Assembly: GCF_018207095.1 (NCBI RefSeq)
Contig: NZ_QOCZ01000001.1
Span: forward strand, 1-64,000
From: Nocardiopsis sp. MG754419
Lineage (GTDB): Bacteria > Actinomycetota > Actinomycetes > Streptosporangiales > Streptosporangiaceae
DNA: 64,000 nt
Reading direction: 5' to 3'
Positions 44,510-52,776 of the stretch are shown here, piece by piece. The notes under the pieces were generated by a model that made no database searches, was not told the origin of the DNA, and saw nothing but the letters and a program-made list of their open reading frames with translations. Within the stretch, counting starts at the first letter, position 1; each line of letters begins with the position of its first letter. The position numbers and the translations under genes were made by a program.

Positions 44510-44748
44510 GTGCGGTCTCCCCTCGCGTGAGGCGCGGTGCCCCGGCCGGGGCACCGAAGGGCGAGCCGGCCTCACGCGAGGTGCCGTCTCGCCCACGCGA
44601 AGTTAACACCGGGGTTCCGAGGAGTCGCCCAAGGGCCGTGCACGGATTCGTCCGCATTGTTTGACCCGCCGGTCGCCTCCAGCACGATGAGTCCGCCCCG
44701 GTGTCCGGGTCGGTACGGGGCGAGAGCACCCTCACCGAGGAGGACACC

Positions 44749-45132
44749 ATGTTCGACACCACCCGTGCCTTCGGCTCCTTCGCCGTCCCCGACACCGACG
44801 CCGCCCGGGAGTTCTACGGCACCACGCTCGGGCTGGACGTGCGGCCCGTCCCCGGAATGGAGGAGCACGGCCTGCTCCAGATCGACCTGGGCGAGGGCCG
44901 CGTGGTGCTCGTCTACCCCAAGCCCGACCACGCGCCCGCCGTGTTCACCGTCCTCAACCTGCCGGTCGACGACATCGACGCCGCCGTGGACGAACTCGTC
45001 CGTCGCGGCGTCACGATGCTGCGCTACGACGCGTTCGAGCACGACGAGAAGGGCGTCGTCCGCGGGGGTGAGCCCCTGGTCGCGTGGTTCGCCGACCCGG
45101 CGGGCAACACCATCGGACTCATCCAGGAGTGA
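44749..45132 (+). CDS. VOC family protein (glyoxalase fold)
   Basis: 127 residues from an ATG that follows CCGAGGAGGACACC, an ideal ribosome binding site. A single glyoxalase/bleomycin-resistance domain made of two beta-alpha-beta-beta-beta units: FGSFAVPDTDAAREFYGTTL at the start and VAWFADPAGNTIGLIQE at the end, the latter with the usual metal-ligand glutamate. Ligand unknown; such proteins are metal-dependent dioxygenases, lyases or drug-binding proteins. Confidence 0.88.
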   Translation: MFDTTRAFGSFAVPDTDAAREFYGTTLGLDVRPVPGMEEHGLLQIDLGEGRVVLVYPKPDHAPAVFTVLNLPVDDIDAAVDELVRRGVTMLRYDAFEHDEKGVVRGGEPLVAWFADPAGNTIGLIQE

Positions 45133-45177
45133 CCGGGCTCGGGGCGTGGGCGCGGCCTCGACGCCGGACCACGCCCC

Positions 45178-45209
45178 GGTCCCGTGGCGGGCCGTCCCGC
45201 CACGGGACC
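45178..45209 (+). terminator. hairpin terminator after VOC gene
   Basis: A perfect 14-bp stem (GGTCCCGTGGCGGG at 45178-45191, complement at 45196-45209) with a CCGT loop, 45 bp after the VOC stop. The rest of the 310-bp gap up to 45443 holds no recognisable gene. Confidence 0.78.
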
Positions 45210-45442
45210 CCGACCTTCTCCGCGGACCTTCCCGGGTCCGTACCCCGCCGGCGCCCTGCCCGGGCGCCGGCTCCCCTCGTGCGCGGACGGCGTCCCGGGC
45301 ACGACGTGGGGGGTGACCCGTGGAACGCCGCCGGTCCGGGAACGGCCGGGTCACCGGGGCTGCGGGGCGGCGCGATGAGTCCGCCGCCCCAGCGGAGTCG
45401 GTACGGGTGCAAGCAGACCAACGACACCACCGGGAGGCCGCC

Positions 45443-45841
45443 GTGAAGCGCCCCGTCCTCGACAGCATGCTTCTGGCCAGCACCGATCCCGACCGCCTGC
45501 GCGACTGGTACGCCGCCGTGCTCGACCCGGTCGAGAACAGCACCATGGACGGGTACCGGGTGCTGCGGTTCGGGAGCTTCCACCTGCTCATCGACCACCG
45601 TGACGACCTCGGCCCCGAGGCGGCCGACGCCACCCGGATCATCCTCAACTTCGACGTCGACGACGCCCGAGCGGTCGCCGCCCTCATGGACGAGCGCGAC
45701 ACCTCCTGGGTGGCCCCGTTGGAGGACCGCGACGGCAGCCTGTTCGCCACCGCCCGGGACCCCGACGGCAACTACGTGCAGATCATCCAGCTCAGCCCCG
45801 AACACCTCGCCGCCATGGAGCGCGGCCCGGAACAGGGGTGA
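45443..45841 (+). CDS. VOC family protein
   Basis: 132 residues from the GTG at 45443 after GGGAGG. One glyoxalase-fold unit, with LASTDPDRLRDWYAAVLDPV near the start and FATARDPDGNYVQIIQLSPE near the end, where the glutamine replaces the glutamate of many metal-binding relatives. It precedes the ECF sigma factor gene by 119 bp in the same direction, which suggests a small regulatory or detoxification unit, but no functional link is visible. Confidence 0.85.
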   Translation: MKRPVLDSMLLASTDPDRLRDWYAAVLDPVENSTMDGYRVLRFGSFHLLIDHRDDLGPEAADATRIILNFDVDDARAVAALMDERDTSWVAPLEDRDGSLFATARDPDGNYVQIIQLSPEHLAAMERGPEQG

Positions 45842-45960
45842 CCGCGAGAGGGCTGTTCGGCTCCTACCGAGGGGTCGGACCGCCCCACCTTCGCGCCCAG
45901 GAGAACGCTCGGCAAAAGAAGGTTCGAAGGCATGTCGTTTCGTCGTAGGGGAGGCGTAGC

Positions 45961-46947
45961 GTGACGATCGTGGCTGAGCGAACGGTCGTCGACCAGGACT
46001 TCGCGCGGCTCATCGGCCCCTACCGCCGTGAGCTCTACGCGCACTGCTACCGCATGCTCGGTTCGGCGCACGACGCCGAGGACCTGGTCCAGGAGACCTA
46101 CCTGCGCGCGTGGAAGGGCCTCGACCGCTTCGAGGGGCGCTCCAGCCTGCGCACCTGGCTGCACCGTATCGCCACCACGGCCTGTCTCACCGCCCTGGAG
46201 AAGCGCGGTCGCAGGCCCCTGCCCACCGGACTGGGCGGACCCACCGACCATCCCGAGGGCGACCTCGTCGACAGCCCCGAGGTGCCCTGGCTGGAACCGA
46301 TGCCCGACCGTTCGGGGTCGGCCGCGGACGACCCCGGGACCGTGGTCGCCACCCGGGAGAGCGTGCGGCTCGCCCTCATCGCGGCCCTGCAATACCTGCC
46401 GGTCAAGCAGCGTGCCGTGCTGCTGCTGCGCGAGGTGCTGCGGTTCAGCGCCGCCGAGGTCGCCGGGATCCTCGACACCACCGTCCCGGCCGTGAACAGC
46501 CTGCTCCAACGCGCTCGCGCGCGCCTGGACGAGGTCCTGCCCGAGGAGGAGAGCGTCCCCGAACCCTCCGCCGAGCAGCGTGAACTCCTGGACGGGTACG
46601 TCACCGCGTTCGAGAACTACGACATCGCGGCGCTCACCGCGCTGTTCACCGCCGAGGCCGCCTTCGAGATGCCGCCGTTCGCCACGTGGGTGCGCGGGCC
46701 CGAGCACATCGCCCGCCTGGTCGCCGCCCAGTGCCCCGCGCAGAGGCCGGGGGACCTGGCGCTGGTTCCGACGGTCGCCAACGGTCAGCCCGCCTTCGGC
46801 ATGTACCTGCGCGACGAGCACGGCGTCCACCGGGCGTTCGGCATCCACGTGCTCACCCTGTCCGAGGACGGGATCGCGCACTGCTCGGTCTTCTTCGACA
46901 CCGGGCTCTTCCCCCTGTTCGGGCTGGACCCCGTCCTGGGGCGCTGA
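45961..46947 (+). CDS. ECF sigma factor with C-terminal SnoaL-like domain (SigG/TIGR02960 type)
   Basis: 328 residues from a GTG preceded by GGGGAGGCG. Sigma region 2 spans about 14-80 (YRRELYAHCYRMLGSAHDAE then DLVQETYLRAWKGL); region 4 spans about 130-185 (LIAALQYLPVKQRAVLLLRE then VLRFSAAEVAGILDTTVPAV). A SnoaL-like domain follows (about 205-320; YVTAFENYDIAALTALFTAE). In this class the C-terminal domain replaces a separate anti-sigma factor. No anti-sigma gene is adjacent. Its regulon is unknown. Confidence 0.9.
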   Translation: MTIVAERTVVDQDFARLIGPYRRELYAHCYRMLGSAHDAEDLVQETYLRAWKGLDRFEGRSSLRTWLHRIATTACLTALEKRGRRPLPTGLGGPTDHPEGDLVDSPEVPWLEPMPDRSGSAADDPGTVVATRESVRLALIAALQYLPVKQRAVLLLREVLRFSAAEVAGILDTTVPAVNSLLQRARARLDEVLPEEESVPEPSAEQRELLDGYVTAFENYDIAALTALFTAEAAFEMPPFATWVRGPEHIARLVAAQCPAQRPGDLALVPTVANGQPAFGMYLRDEHGVHRAFGIHVLTLSEDGIAHCSVFFDTGLFPLFGLDPVLGR

Positions 46948-46974
46948 GGACGCGACGGTCGGTGCCGCAGGACC

Positions 46975-47018
46975 GCACGGGTGTCCCGGGGGCTGGGAAG
47001 CCGCCGGGACACCCGTGC
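46975..47018 (+). terminator. hairpin terminator after sigma factor gene
   Basis: A perfect 15-bp stem (GCACGGGTGTCCCGG at 46975-46989, complement at 47004-47018) with a 14-base loop, 28 bp after the sigma factor stop and just before the monooxygenase pseudogene. Confidence 0.75.
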
Positions 47019-47022
47019 GTCA

Positions 47023-47922
47023 GCCGGGATCGCCGGTGGGGTCGCCGCCGCGGCGTTACGTCGGGTGAGAGTCGATGCGATCGTCCACGAGGCCCATGAC
47101 GGGCCCGGCGACGGCCTGGGCGCGTTCCTGACCCTGGCGCCGAACGGGCCGGCCGCCCTGCGCGCTCTGGACATGTTTGACGCGGTGCGGCGGGCCGTGG
47201 CCTTCCCCCCACCGCCGCGATCGAGTTCGTCAACGGATCCGGTCGACGCCTGGGCGTGATGAGGGACGGCTCGCACCCGAGCCCGGACGGGCTGCGCACC
47301 CTCACCGTCCGGCGCGACGACCTGCAACGGGTGCCGGCCGAGGCCGCGCGGGACAGGGCGTGCGCATCGAGTACGGCAGACGCTTCACCGGCCACACCGA
47401 GACCGACCACGGGGTGAGCGCCGCCCGTTCCGACACCGACGGGAAGCGCCACGTCCGGGAGTTGTTCGCCGACGACCTCCCGGACATCACCACCCTCCTG
47501 CGGGCGACCGAGGCCACGCGCTTTCGCCCCATGGGCACCTACGATCTGGCCACCCTGCCCCGATGGAGTCGGGGGCGCGCCGCCGTGATGGGCGACGCGG
47601 CCCACGCGGTGTCCGGTTCCCGTGGCCAGGGGTTTCCCTGGCGATGGAGGACGCGCTCGTCCTCGCACTCCGCCTGCGCGACCTGCCCGACCCGACACGG
47701 GCCTTCGCCGCCTACGAGCACCGGCGGCGCGGCCGGGTCGAACGCATCGTGGCCGAAGGACGCGGGCGGGGCGAAGAGAAGGTGGGTTCGGACCACCCCG
47801 CCGCCCTCCTGGTACGTGACATGACGCCGAGGGTCGTGTTCACGCTGCTGAGCCGGTGCGGCGGACAGGCCTGGATCCACGACCACCGTGTCGACTTCGA
47901 GGACACCGGCGTCCCGGACTGA
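47023..47922 (+). pseudogene. frameshifted FAD-dependent monooxygenase
   Basis: Remains of a p-hydroxybenzoate-hydroxylase-type flavin monooxygenase, readable only by changing frame three times. From 47023: ASAGIAGGVAAAALRRVRVD, the stump of the FAD-binding start. Near 47200 the frame changes to AIEFVNGSGRRLGVMRDGSH; near 47353 to GVRIEYGRRFTGHTE and RGRAAVMGDAAHAVSG; near 47635 to SLAMEDALVLALRLRD and the end. GDAAHA is the second FAD motif of the family. The GxGxxG motif at the N terminus is lost. The pieces are collinear, so this is recent decay rather than a chance match. It follows the sigma factor terminator and converges on a TetR gene. Confidence 0.85.
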
Positions 47923-47972
47923 TCAGGGAGTACGGGACCGTGGGCACACCGACACCGACGGACGAGTCCGGA

Positions 47973-48566
47973 TCACCGGGTCAGCGCGGCCAGGGAACCC
48001 GCCAACGTCCGCGCCGCGTCCTCCTGGTCCAGGAGCACCCCGTGCAACTGGGCGTCGGCGGTGTGCACGAGCAACGCCGCGGTACGGGCCGGGTCGGATC
48101 CGCCCCGACCGCAACGGCGCAGGTGCCAAGTCAGCTCGTCGACGACCTCGGCGCGCACCGCGTCGAGGACGGCCACGGCCTCCGGCGCTCGCGGCGCGTA
48201 ACGATGCATCAGTACGTGCAGGCGCGGCCGATCCCGGTGCTCGGCCACCAACACCTCGCACAGCGAGGCCAGAGTGTCCTCCCACGTGGGCGGCTCCGCC
48301 CGCAACCGCACGAACAGCTCGCCGAAGCGGGCCCCGGTTGCGCGCACGTGGCGTTCGGCCAGGGCGTACAGCAGGGCCCGCTTGTTCGGAAAGTACTGGT
48401 ACAGGGTTCCGATGGAGTACCCGGCCCGTTCGGCGATCCGGTTCGTGGTCGCGTCGTACCCCTCCCGCTCGAAAACCTGAGCAGCCGCCTCCAACAACAC
48501 CTCCACGGTGTGCCGAGAGCGCTGCTGGCGCGGGGTCTTCCGCGGCGTGTCGATGGCGACCCCCAT
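47973..48566 (-). CDS. TetR family regulator of the adjacent hydrolase
   Basis: 197 residues. HTH at about 18-65 (VEVLLEAAAQVFEREGYDAT, then NRIAERAGYSIGTLYQYFPN), a good TetR consensus ending in the KRALLYALAE helix. The start ATG at 48566 lies 40 bp from the divergent hydrolase start, and a perfect 12-bp palindrome lies between the two. It should repress the alpha/beta hydrolase gene. Confidence 0.92.
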   Translation of the reverse strand: MGVAIDTPRKTPRQQRSRHTVEVLLEAAAQVFEREGYDATTNRIAERAGYSIGTLYQYFPNKRALLYALAERHVRATGARFGELFVRLRAEPPTWEDTLASLCEVLVAEHRDRPRLHVLMHRYAPRAPEAVAVLDAVRAEVVDELTWHLRRCGRGGSDPARTAALLVHTADAQLHGVLLDQEDAARTLAGSLAALTR

Positions 48567-48593
48567 GCGAGTTGTCCACGCCGACCGCAGGGC

Positions 48594-48605
48594 CGACGAT
48601 CGTCG
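48594..48605. promoter_or_regulatory. palindromic operator candidate
   Basis: CGACGATCGTCG is a perfect 12-bp palindrome in the 40-bp gap between the TetR gene and the hydrolase, ending one base before the hydrolase ATG, so a bound repressor would block both transcripts or translation initiation. A CGATC repeat occurs again inside the hydrolase start. Confidence 0.55.
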
Positions 48606-48606
48606 T

Positions 48607-49509
48607 ATGGACGATCCTTACACGCCCCTCATGCCGGACTCCCTGCGCGGTGACACTCCACCCGTGCAGCGGGATCGGTTCCGCGACGGGTCCACGACCG
48701 TGCACGTCGAACGATGGGGTGACCCGGAGGCCGAGCGGCGGGTCCTGTTCCTGCACGGGGCGGGCGGCCACGCGGGCATGCTCGCCCCCTACGCCGCGGC
48801 CGTGGCCGCCCGGGGGATCCACGTGATCGTCCCGGACCTGCCCGGGTACGGGCGCACACACGTGGCCGACCGCGGCGCCCTCCGCTACGAGCACTGGGTG
48901 CGCGTGGCCGGCGAGATGGCCCGCGCCGAACGCGAGGACCTCGGGGCACGGATCACCCTGGTCGGGGCCAGCCTCGGCGGCATGCTCGCCTACGATGTCG
49001 CCACCCGCACCGGTGCCGCGCACACGGTGGTGGCCACGTGCCTGCTGGACCTGCGGGAGCGCCACGCCCGACGCCACATCTCCCACATGCCCTGGATGGG
49101 CGTCCTGGCCCCCCGGCTCATGCGTCCCCTGGCCGGTCCGCTGGCCCGTGTCACCCTGCCGGTCCGCCTGTTGACCGACATGCGCGCGATCAGCAACCGC
49201 CCCGAGCTGACCCGGGTCGTCTTGCGGGACCGTCTCGGCGGTGGCAACAGCGTGCCGCTCGGCTTCCTGCGCTCCTACCTGGAGTCGCGTCCGGCGACCG
49301 AACCCGAGGACGCGGAGGGTTTCTCCCTGGTACTGGCCCATCCCGAGGAGGATCGCTGGACCCCCGTCGAGGCCAGCCTGCCGTTCTTCGAGCGACTGGC
49401 CGTGCCCACACGGTTGGTGATGCTTCCCGACACCGGGCACCTGCCGGCCGAGGAGCCGGGCGTGAGCCTGTTGATCTCCACCATCGTCGAGTCCGCCACC
49501 CCGGGGTGA
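48607..49509 (+). CDS. alpha/beta hydrolase
   Basis: 300 residues from the ATG at 48607; a longer frame overlaps the TetR gene and was rejected. The fold is clear: RVLFLHGAGGHAGMLAPYAA gives the oxyanion-hole HGxG, GASLGG is the nucleophile elbow with its serine, and DTGHLPAEEPG holds the catalytic histidine. No signal peptide. Likely a lipase/esterase or epoxide-hydrolase-like enzyme acting on a ligand sensed by the divergent TetR regulator. Confidence 0.9.
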   Translation: MDDPYTPLMPDSLRGDTPPVQRDRFRDGSTTVHVERWGDPEAERRVLFLHGAGGHAGMLAPYAAAVAARGIHVIVPDLPGYGRTHVADRGALRYEHWVRVAGEMARAEREDLGARITLVGASLGGMLAYDVATRTGAAHTVVATCLLDLRERHARRHISHMPWMGVLAPRLMRPLAGPLARVTLPVRLLTDMRAISNRPELTRVVLRDRLGGGNSVPLGFLRSYLESRPATEPEDAEGFSLVLAHPEEDRWTPVEASLPFFERLAVPTRLVMLPDTGHLPAEEPGVSLLISTIVESATPG

Positions 49510-49656
49510 GATGCTGCGGTGTCGGTGTCGGTGTCGGTGCGAAGGGGACGAGGCCTCGCCCCGACACCGCCCCACTGGTGCGGGTCCCGACGGTGCTCCA
49601 CCGCATCACCGCGGAGGGGTACCGCGAGGCGTGCGCCGCGGGGGAGCGGTGCCCGG

Positions 49657-50037
49657 TCAGGGCGTCGGTCGGAGCCTGCCGCTGAGAACCATCCGGTTGC
49701 CCTCACTGTCGCGGAACTCCGCGACCGTGACCCCGGGCATGTAGGCGGCCTCCTCCGGCTCGGTGACGATCTCCACGCCGGCGGCGCGCAGGGACTCCAC
49801 CGTGCCCGGTACGTCGTCCTCGACCAGCACCAGAACCGGTCCCGGTGAGGGGATCTCGTCCCGGCGCGGCACGAAGTGGAGCGCGGTGTCGGCGTCGGGG
49901 AACCCGAGCTCCACCCACCGCCACCCGTCGTCGCCCATGGGCACGTCCGCGAGCGTGCGGCAGCCCAGTCTCCCCGTGTAGAAGGCCAGCGCCCGGTCCT
50001 GGTCGAACACGGGCAGCTCGGCGAACTGGATGTGCAT
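49657..50037 (-). CDS. VOC family protein controlled by TetR
   Basis: 126 residues, one glyoxalase-fold unit: MHIQFAELPVFDQDRALAFY at the start, VTVAEFRDSEGNRMVLSGRL at the end. The pattern of paired beta units suggests a lactoylglutathione-lyase-like protein. It is divergent from a TetR gene with two repeated operators between them, so it is probably induced by that regulator's ligand. The 147-bp gap to the hydrolase on the left carries no gene. Confidence 0.88.
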   Translation of the reverse strand: MHIQFAELPVFDQDRALAFYTGRLGCRTLADVPMGDDGWRWVELGFPDADTALHFVPRRDEIPSPGPVLVLVEDDVPGTVESLRAAGVEIVTEPEEAAYMPGVTVAEFRDSEGNRMVLSGRLRPTP

Positions 50038-50052
50038 GGTGGATCACTCCTG

Positions 50053-50098
50053 AACTAGACGGTCCAGTACTGAAGAAGAAACTAGACTGTCCAGTACT
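50053..50098. promoter_or_regulatory. tandem TetR operators
   Basis: A 19-base sequence (AACTAGACGGTCCAGTACT) occurs at 50053-50071 and again at 50080-50098 with one change, 27 bp apart. Each copy is itself an imperfect palindrome, ACTAGAC-N-GTCCAGT, the classical TetR/AcrR layout. Together they cover the divergent VOC/TetR promoter region. Confidence 0.82.
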
Positions 50099-50127
50099 CA
50101 TTGGTCAACGACTCCGGGAGCAAGAGC

Positions 50128-50745
50128 GTGAACCGACCCGAGGGGCGTTCGGAGCGCAAGAGGCGCTCCATCCTCGAAGCCGCCGAGGAGGTGTTCCTGG
50201 ACGGCGGATACCTCGGCACCAACATGGACGAGATCGCCGCCCGTTCCCAGGTGTCCAAGCAGACGATCTACAAACACTTCGGCAGCAAGGAACGGCTGTT
50301 CGTCGAGATCGTCACCCACATGACGGACTCCGCCGGCGACCTCGTCCACACCCACCCCGCACCGACCCCCGACGAGGACCCCGCCGACCACCTCACCGAC
50401 TACGCCCTCCGCCAGCTCACCGTCGTGCTCACCCCGCGACTGATGCGGGTGCGCCGCCTCGTCATCGGCGAGGTCCCCCGTTTCCCCGAACTCGCCGAGG
50501 CCCTCTACCACCACGGACCCGGCCGGGCCATCGACGACCTCACCCGCGTCCTCGAGACCCTCGCCGACTTCGGACACCTCTCACTCGCCGACCCCCGCGC
50601 CGCCGCGGCACGCTTCAACTGGCTCGTGATGTCCGAACCCGTCAACCGGGTCATGCTCCTGGGCGACGACGCGATCCCCGGGCCCGAGGAACTCCGCGCC
50701 CACGCGGCCGAGAGCGTCCGCGTCTTCCTCGCCGCGCACACGTGA
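50128..50745 (+). CDS. TetR family regulator of the VOC gene
   Basis: 205 residues from the GTG at 50128 with GGGAG 8 bases upstream; a TTG at 50101 would fall next to the operator. HTH at about 12-58 (RSILEAAEEVFLDGGYLGTN, then DEIAARSQVSKQTIYKHFGS), a textbook TetR motif. The C-terminal half resembles TetR_C proteins with a helical drug-binding pocket. It should bind the two operators at 50053-50098. Confidence 0.92.
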   Translation: MNRPEGRSERKRRSILEAAEEVFLDGGYLGTNMDEIAARSQVSKQTIYKHFGSKERLFVEIVTHMTDSAGDLVHTHPAPTPDEDPADHLTDYALRQLTVVLTPRLMRVRRLVIGEVPRFPELAEALYHHGPGRAIDDLTRVLETLADFGHLSLADPRAAAARFNWLVMSEPVNRVMLLGDDAIPGPEELRAHAAESVRVFLAAHT

Positions 50746-50905
50746 ACCGAACCCGTCCGGAGCCCGTCCCAGTAATTCGGGGTCGACGATTCGACGTAGG
50801 ATTCGCCCCGATACCAGGCCTCGGCAGCCCCCGATCACGGCTAACGTGCTCAGGGGCCACACGTCGTGGCCGGAATTCCCCATCGCCCACCCGGACGGGA
50901 CTCGC

Positions 50906-52075
50906 GTGAACAGCACCAACGACCACCGTGACCTGCGTCTGATCGTCACCGGAGGCGGCACAGGTGGTCACACCTACCCCGCGCTGACCGCGGTCAACGC
51001 CCTGCGACAGCGCCTGGAGGCCGACGGGCACTCCCTCGAGGTGCTGTGGGTGGGTGCCGCGGGCAGTCTGGAGAAGCGGGTCGCGACCGCCAACGGGATC
51101 GCGTTCGAGGCCGTTGCCACCGGCAAGATCCGCCGCTCGAAGAACCCCCTCAAGCTCGCTTCGCCGGCCAACGTCAAGGACATGACCAACGTGCCGCGCG
51201 GTGTGGCCCAGGCCCGCAAGCTGGTCTCCGACTTCGCGCCCGACGTCGTCCTCGCCACCGGCGGGTACGTGGCCGTACCCGTCGGCCTGGCCGCGCGCAT
51301 GTGCCGCCGCCCCCTCGTCGTGCACGAGCAGACCGTGCGCCTGGGGCTGGCCAACAAGGTCCTGGCCCGCGCCGGCGCGCAGATCGCGGTGTCCGCCGAG
51401 TCCTCGGTCGCACTGCTGCCCGAGGGGTCCCAGTCCGAGGCCGTGGTCACCGGCAACCCGGTGCGCCCCGAGGTGCTCACCGGCCAGGCCGACCTGGCCG
51501 CCAAGGGTCTGGGCTTCCATGGCCACGACGCCGACCTGCCCACCGTCTACGTCACCGGTGGTGCCCAGGGGTCGGCGCAGATCAACGACAACGTGCGCGC
51601 CATCCTGCCCTGGTTGCTGGCCCGCGCCAACGTCGTCCATCAGTGCGGGGCGGCCAACGTCACCGCTCTGCGCGAGAGCGCCCAGCAGCTCCCGCCCGGG
51701 CTGGTCGAGCGCTACCACCTCACCGACTTCGTCGGCCCCGAGCTGCCCGACGTCCTGGCCTTGGCTGACGTGGTGATCTCCCGTAGTGGCGCCGGCACCA
51801 TCGCCGAACTCACCGCCCTGGGCAAGGCGGCGGTGTTCATCCCGCTCGCCTCCTCCGCCGGCAACGAGCAGGCGCACAACGCCCGCCACCTCCAGGAGTC
51901 CGGTGCCGCCGTAGCACTCTTGGGCGAGGTCACCGCGGAGAGCCTCCAGGCCGCGGTGGAGCCCCTCCTCGACGACCCCGCCAAGCGCGAGCAGATCGCC
52001 GCCAACGCCCGGTCCCACGGCCGCCCCGACGCCGCCGAGCGTCTGGTGGACGTGCTCCTGCAGGCGGCCCGCTGA
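50906..52075 (+). CDS. MurG-like glycosyltransferase
   Basis: 389 residues from the GTG at 50906; the ribosome binding site is weak. The N-terminal GGGTGGHTYP (16-25) is the MurG signature, and the donor-binding half has YVTGGAQGSAQIN and SRSGAGTIAEL, which correspond to the MurG GGSQGA and RxGAxT motifs with small changes. The enzyme should add GlcNAc to a lipid-linked acceptor at the cytoplasmic membrane face. It lies far from any division/cell-wall cluster, so it is probably a second MurG-like gene with a special role, for example in wall modification or self-resistance. A terminator follows directly. Confidence 0.85.
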   Translation: MNSTNDHRDLRLIVTGGGTGGHTYPALTAVNALRQRLEADGHSLEVLWVGAAGSLEKRVATANGIAFEAVATGKIRRSKNPLKLASPANVKDMTNVPRGVAQARKLVSDFAPDVVLATGGYVAVPVGLAARMCRRPLVVHEQTVRLGLANKVLARAGAQIAVSAESSVALLPEGSQSEAVVTGNPVRPEVLTGQADLAAKGLGFHGHDADLPTVYVTGGAQGSAQINDNVRAILPWLLARANVVHQCGAANVTALRESAQQLPPGLVERYHLTDFVGPELPDVLALADVVISRSGAGTIAELTALGKAAVFIPLASSAGNEQAHNARHLQESGAAVALLGEVTAESLQAAVEPLLDDPAKREQIAANARSHGRPDAAERLVDVLLQAAR

Positions 52076-52079
52076 CCCC

Positions 52080-52107
52080 GGGGCCGCCCCCAGGGGCGGC
52101 CCCATGT
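52080..52107 (+). terminator. terminator of the MurG-like gene
   Basis: A perfect 11-bp stem (GGGGCCGCCCC at 52080-52090, complement at 52093-52103) with a minimal loop, 5 bp after the stop, followed shortly by TTTT. It separates the gene from the CRISPR region. Confidence 0.85.
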
Positions 52108-52136
52108 CCTTTTCGCGAGGAATGTGATTCCGTGTC

Positions 52137-52197
52137 TCATTCGCAACAACATGCAGATTCGGCCCTCTTTGCCGGATAGCATCGCAGGTCAGCGAGA
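52137..52197 (+). promoter_or_regulatory. duplicate CRISPR leader (fossil array)
   Basis: 61 bases that match the leader of the active array (62928-62988) at 51 positions, including identical blocks GCAGATTCGGCCCT and TCGCAGGTCAGCGAGA directly before the first repeat. A leader carries the array promoter and the site where Cas1-Cas2 inserts new spacers. The match ends where the decayed array begins. Confidence 0.85.
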
Positions 52198-52409
52198 CTG
52201 CTCCCCGCGCACGCGGGGATGACCCCTGTGCGAGGGCTGCCGGCACGCGGCTACTAGTTGCTCACCGTTCCTACAGGGATGAACCCTTCCTGATCGACAC
52301 GGTCTACAGCAAGAGCATCTGTTCACTGCGCACGCAGGGACGGTGCCGTTGGTGATGAGTACGCGCTCGGATGCAGGCAGCTGCGCACTGAATCCGCAGG
52401 GTTAGATTC
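52198..52409 (+). CRISPR. decayed type I-E CRISPR array (4 degenerate repeats)
   Basis: Repeats at 52198-52226, 52258-52286, 52319-52347 and about 52381-52409 keep the 60-62 nt period of the active array but lose sequence step by step. The leader-proximal copy matches the canonical 29-mer except near its last six bases (ATGACCCC in place of ATGGACCC). The second and third keep the ends and parts of the stem (TTGCTCACC...GGGATGAACCC; CTGTTCACTGCGCACGCAGGG). The fourth is barely recognisable. Spacers are 31-33 nt. Orientation equals that of the active array. Confidence 0.82.
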
Positions 52410-52456
52410 GTTTTGAGCTTCCGTAAAACTTCCGGGAGGAATTATCTCCGCACTAT

Positions 52457-52501
52457 ACTAAACTCAACCTCCTCGATGTAAGCGGGGAGGTTGAGCTTAG
52501 T
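52457..52501. terminator. large hairpin downstream of the decayed array
   Basis: Arms of 16 bases (ACTAAACTCAACCTCC at 52457-52472, GGAGGTTGAGCTTAGT at 52486-52501) with one mismatched pair and a 13-base loop. It lies 48 bp after the last decayed repeat in AT-richer DNA. It could terminate the old array transcript or be the end of a mobile element; no transposase is near. Confidence 0.5.
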
Positions 52502-52776
52502 CACGCCGTGTAATTACTCTATTTGGGGACGGTTCTCATGCCGACGAAGGCTGCGATGTGTGTTTTGGGCACTTGATTCGCATCGAGGTCTGGTTTTTGC
52601 GTCTTGTGCCTCGGCCGGGTCTGGCCTGCTCGGAAAGCTCTGTAGGAGTTCCCTGTAGTATCAACTGGTGCGGTCGAGGCTTGATTGCCAGTGCTCTAGT
52701 AGGCCGAGTTTCACTGCCTGGGTCAGGGGCTGTGGTTGCTAATTTGGGGTGTAGCTATCTGTCTTCGAGCTGAAAG
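52502..52776 (+). other. low-GC region without gene
   Basis: 275 bases of visibly lower GC than the rest of the window. A 71-residue open frame (52558-52773) has no ribosome binding site and no actinomycete codon bias. I see no repeat, tRNA or integrase sequence. Confidence 0.4.
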
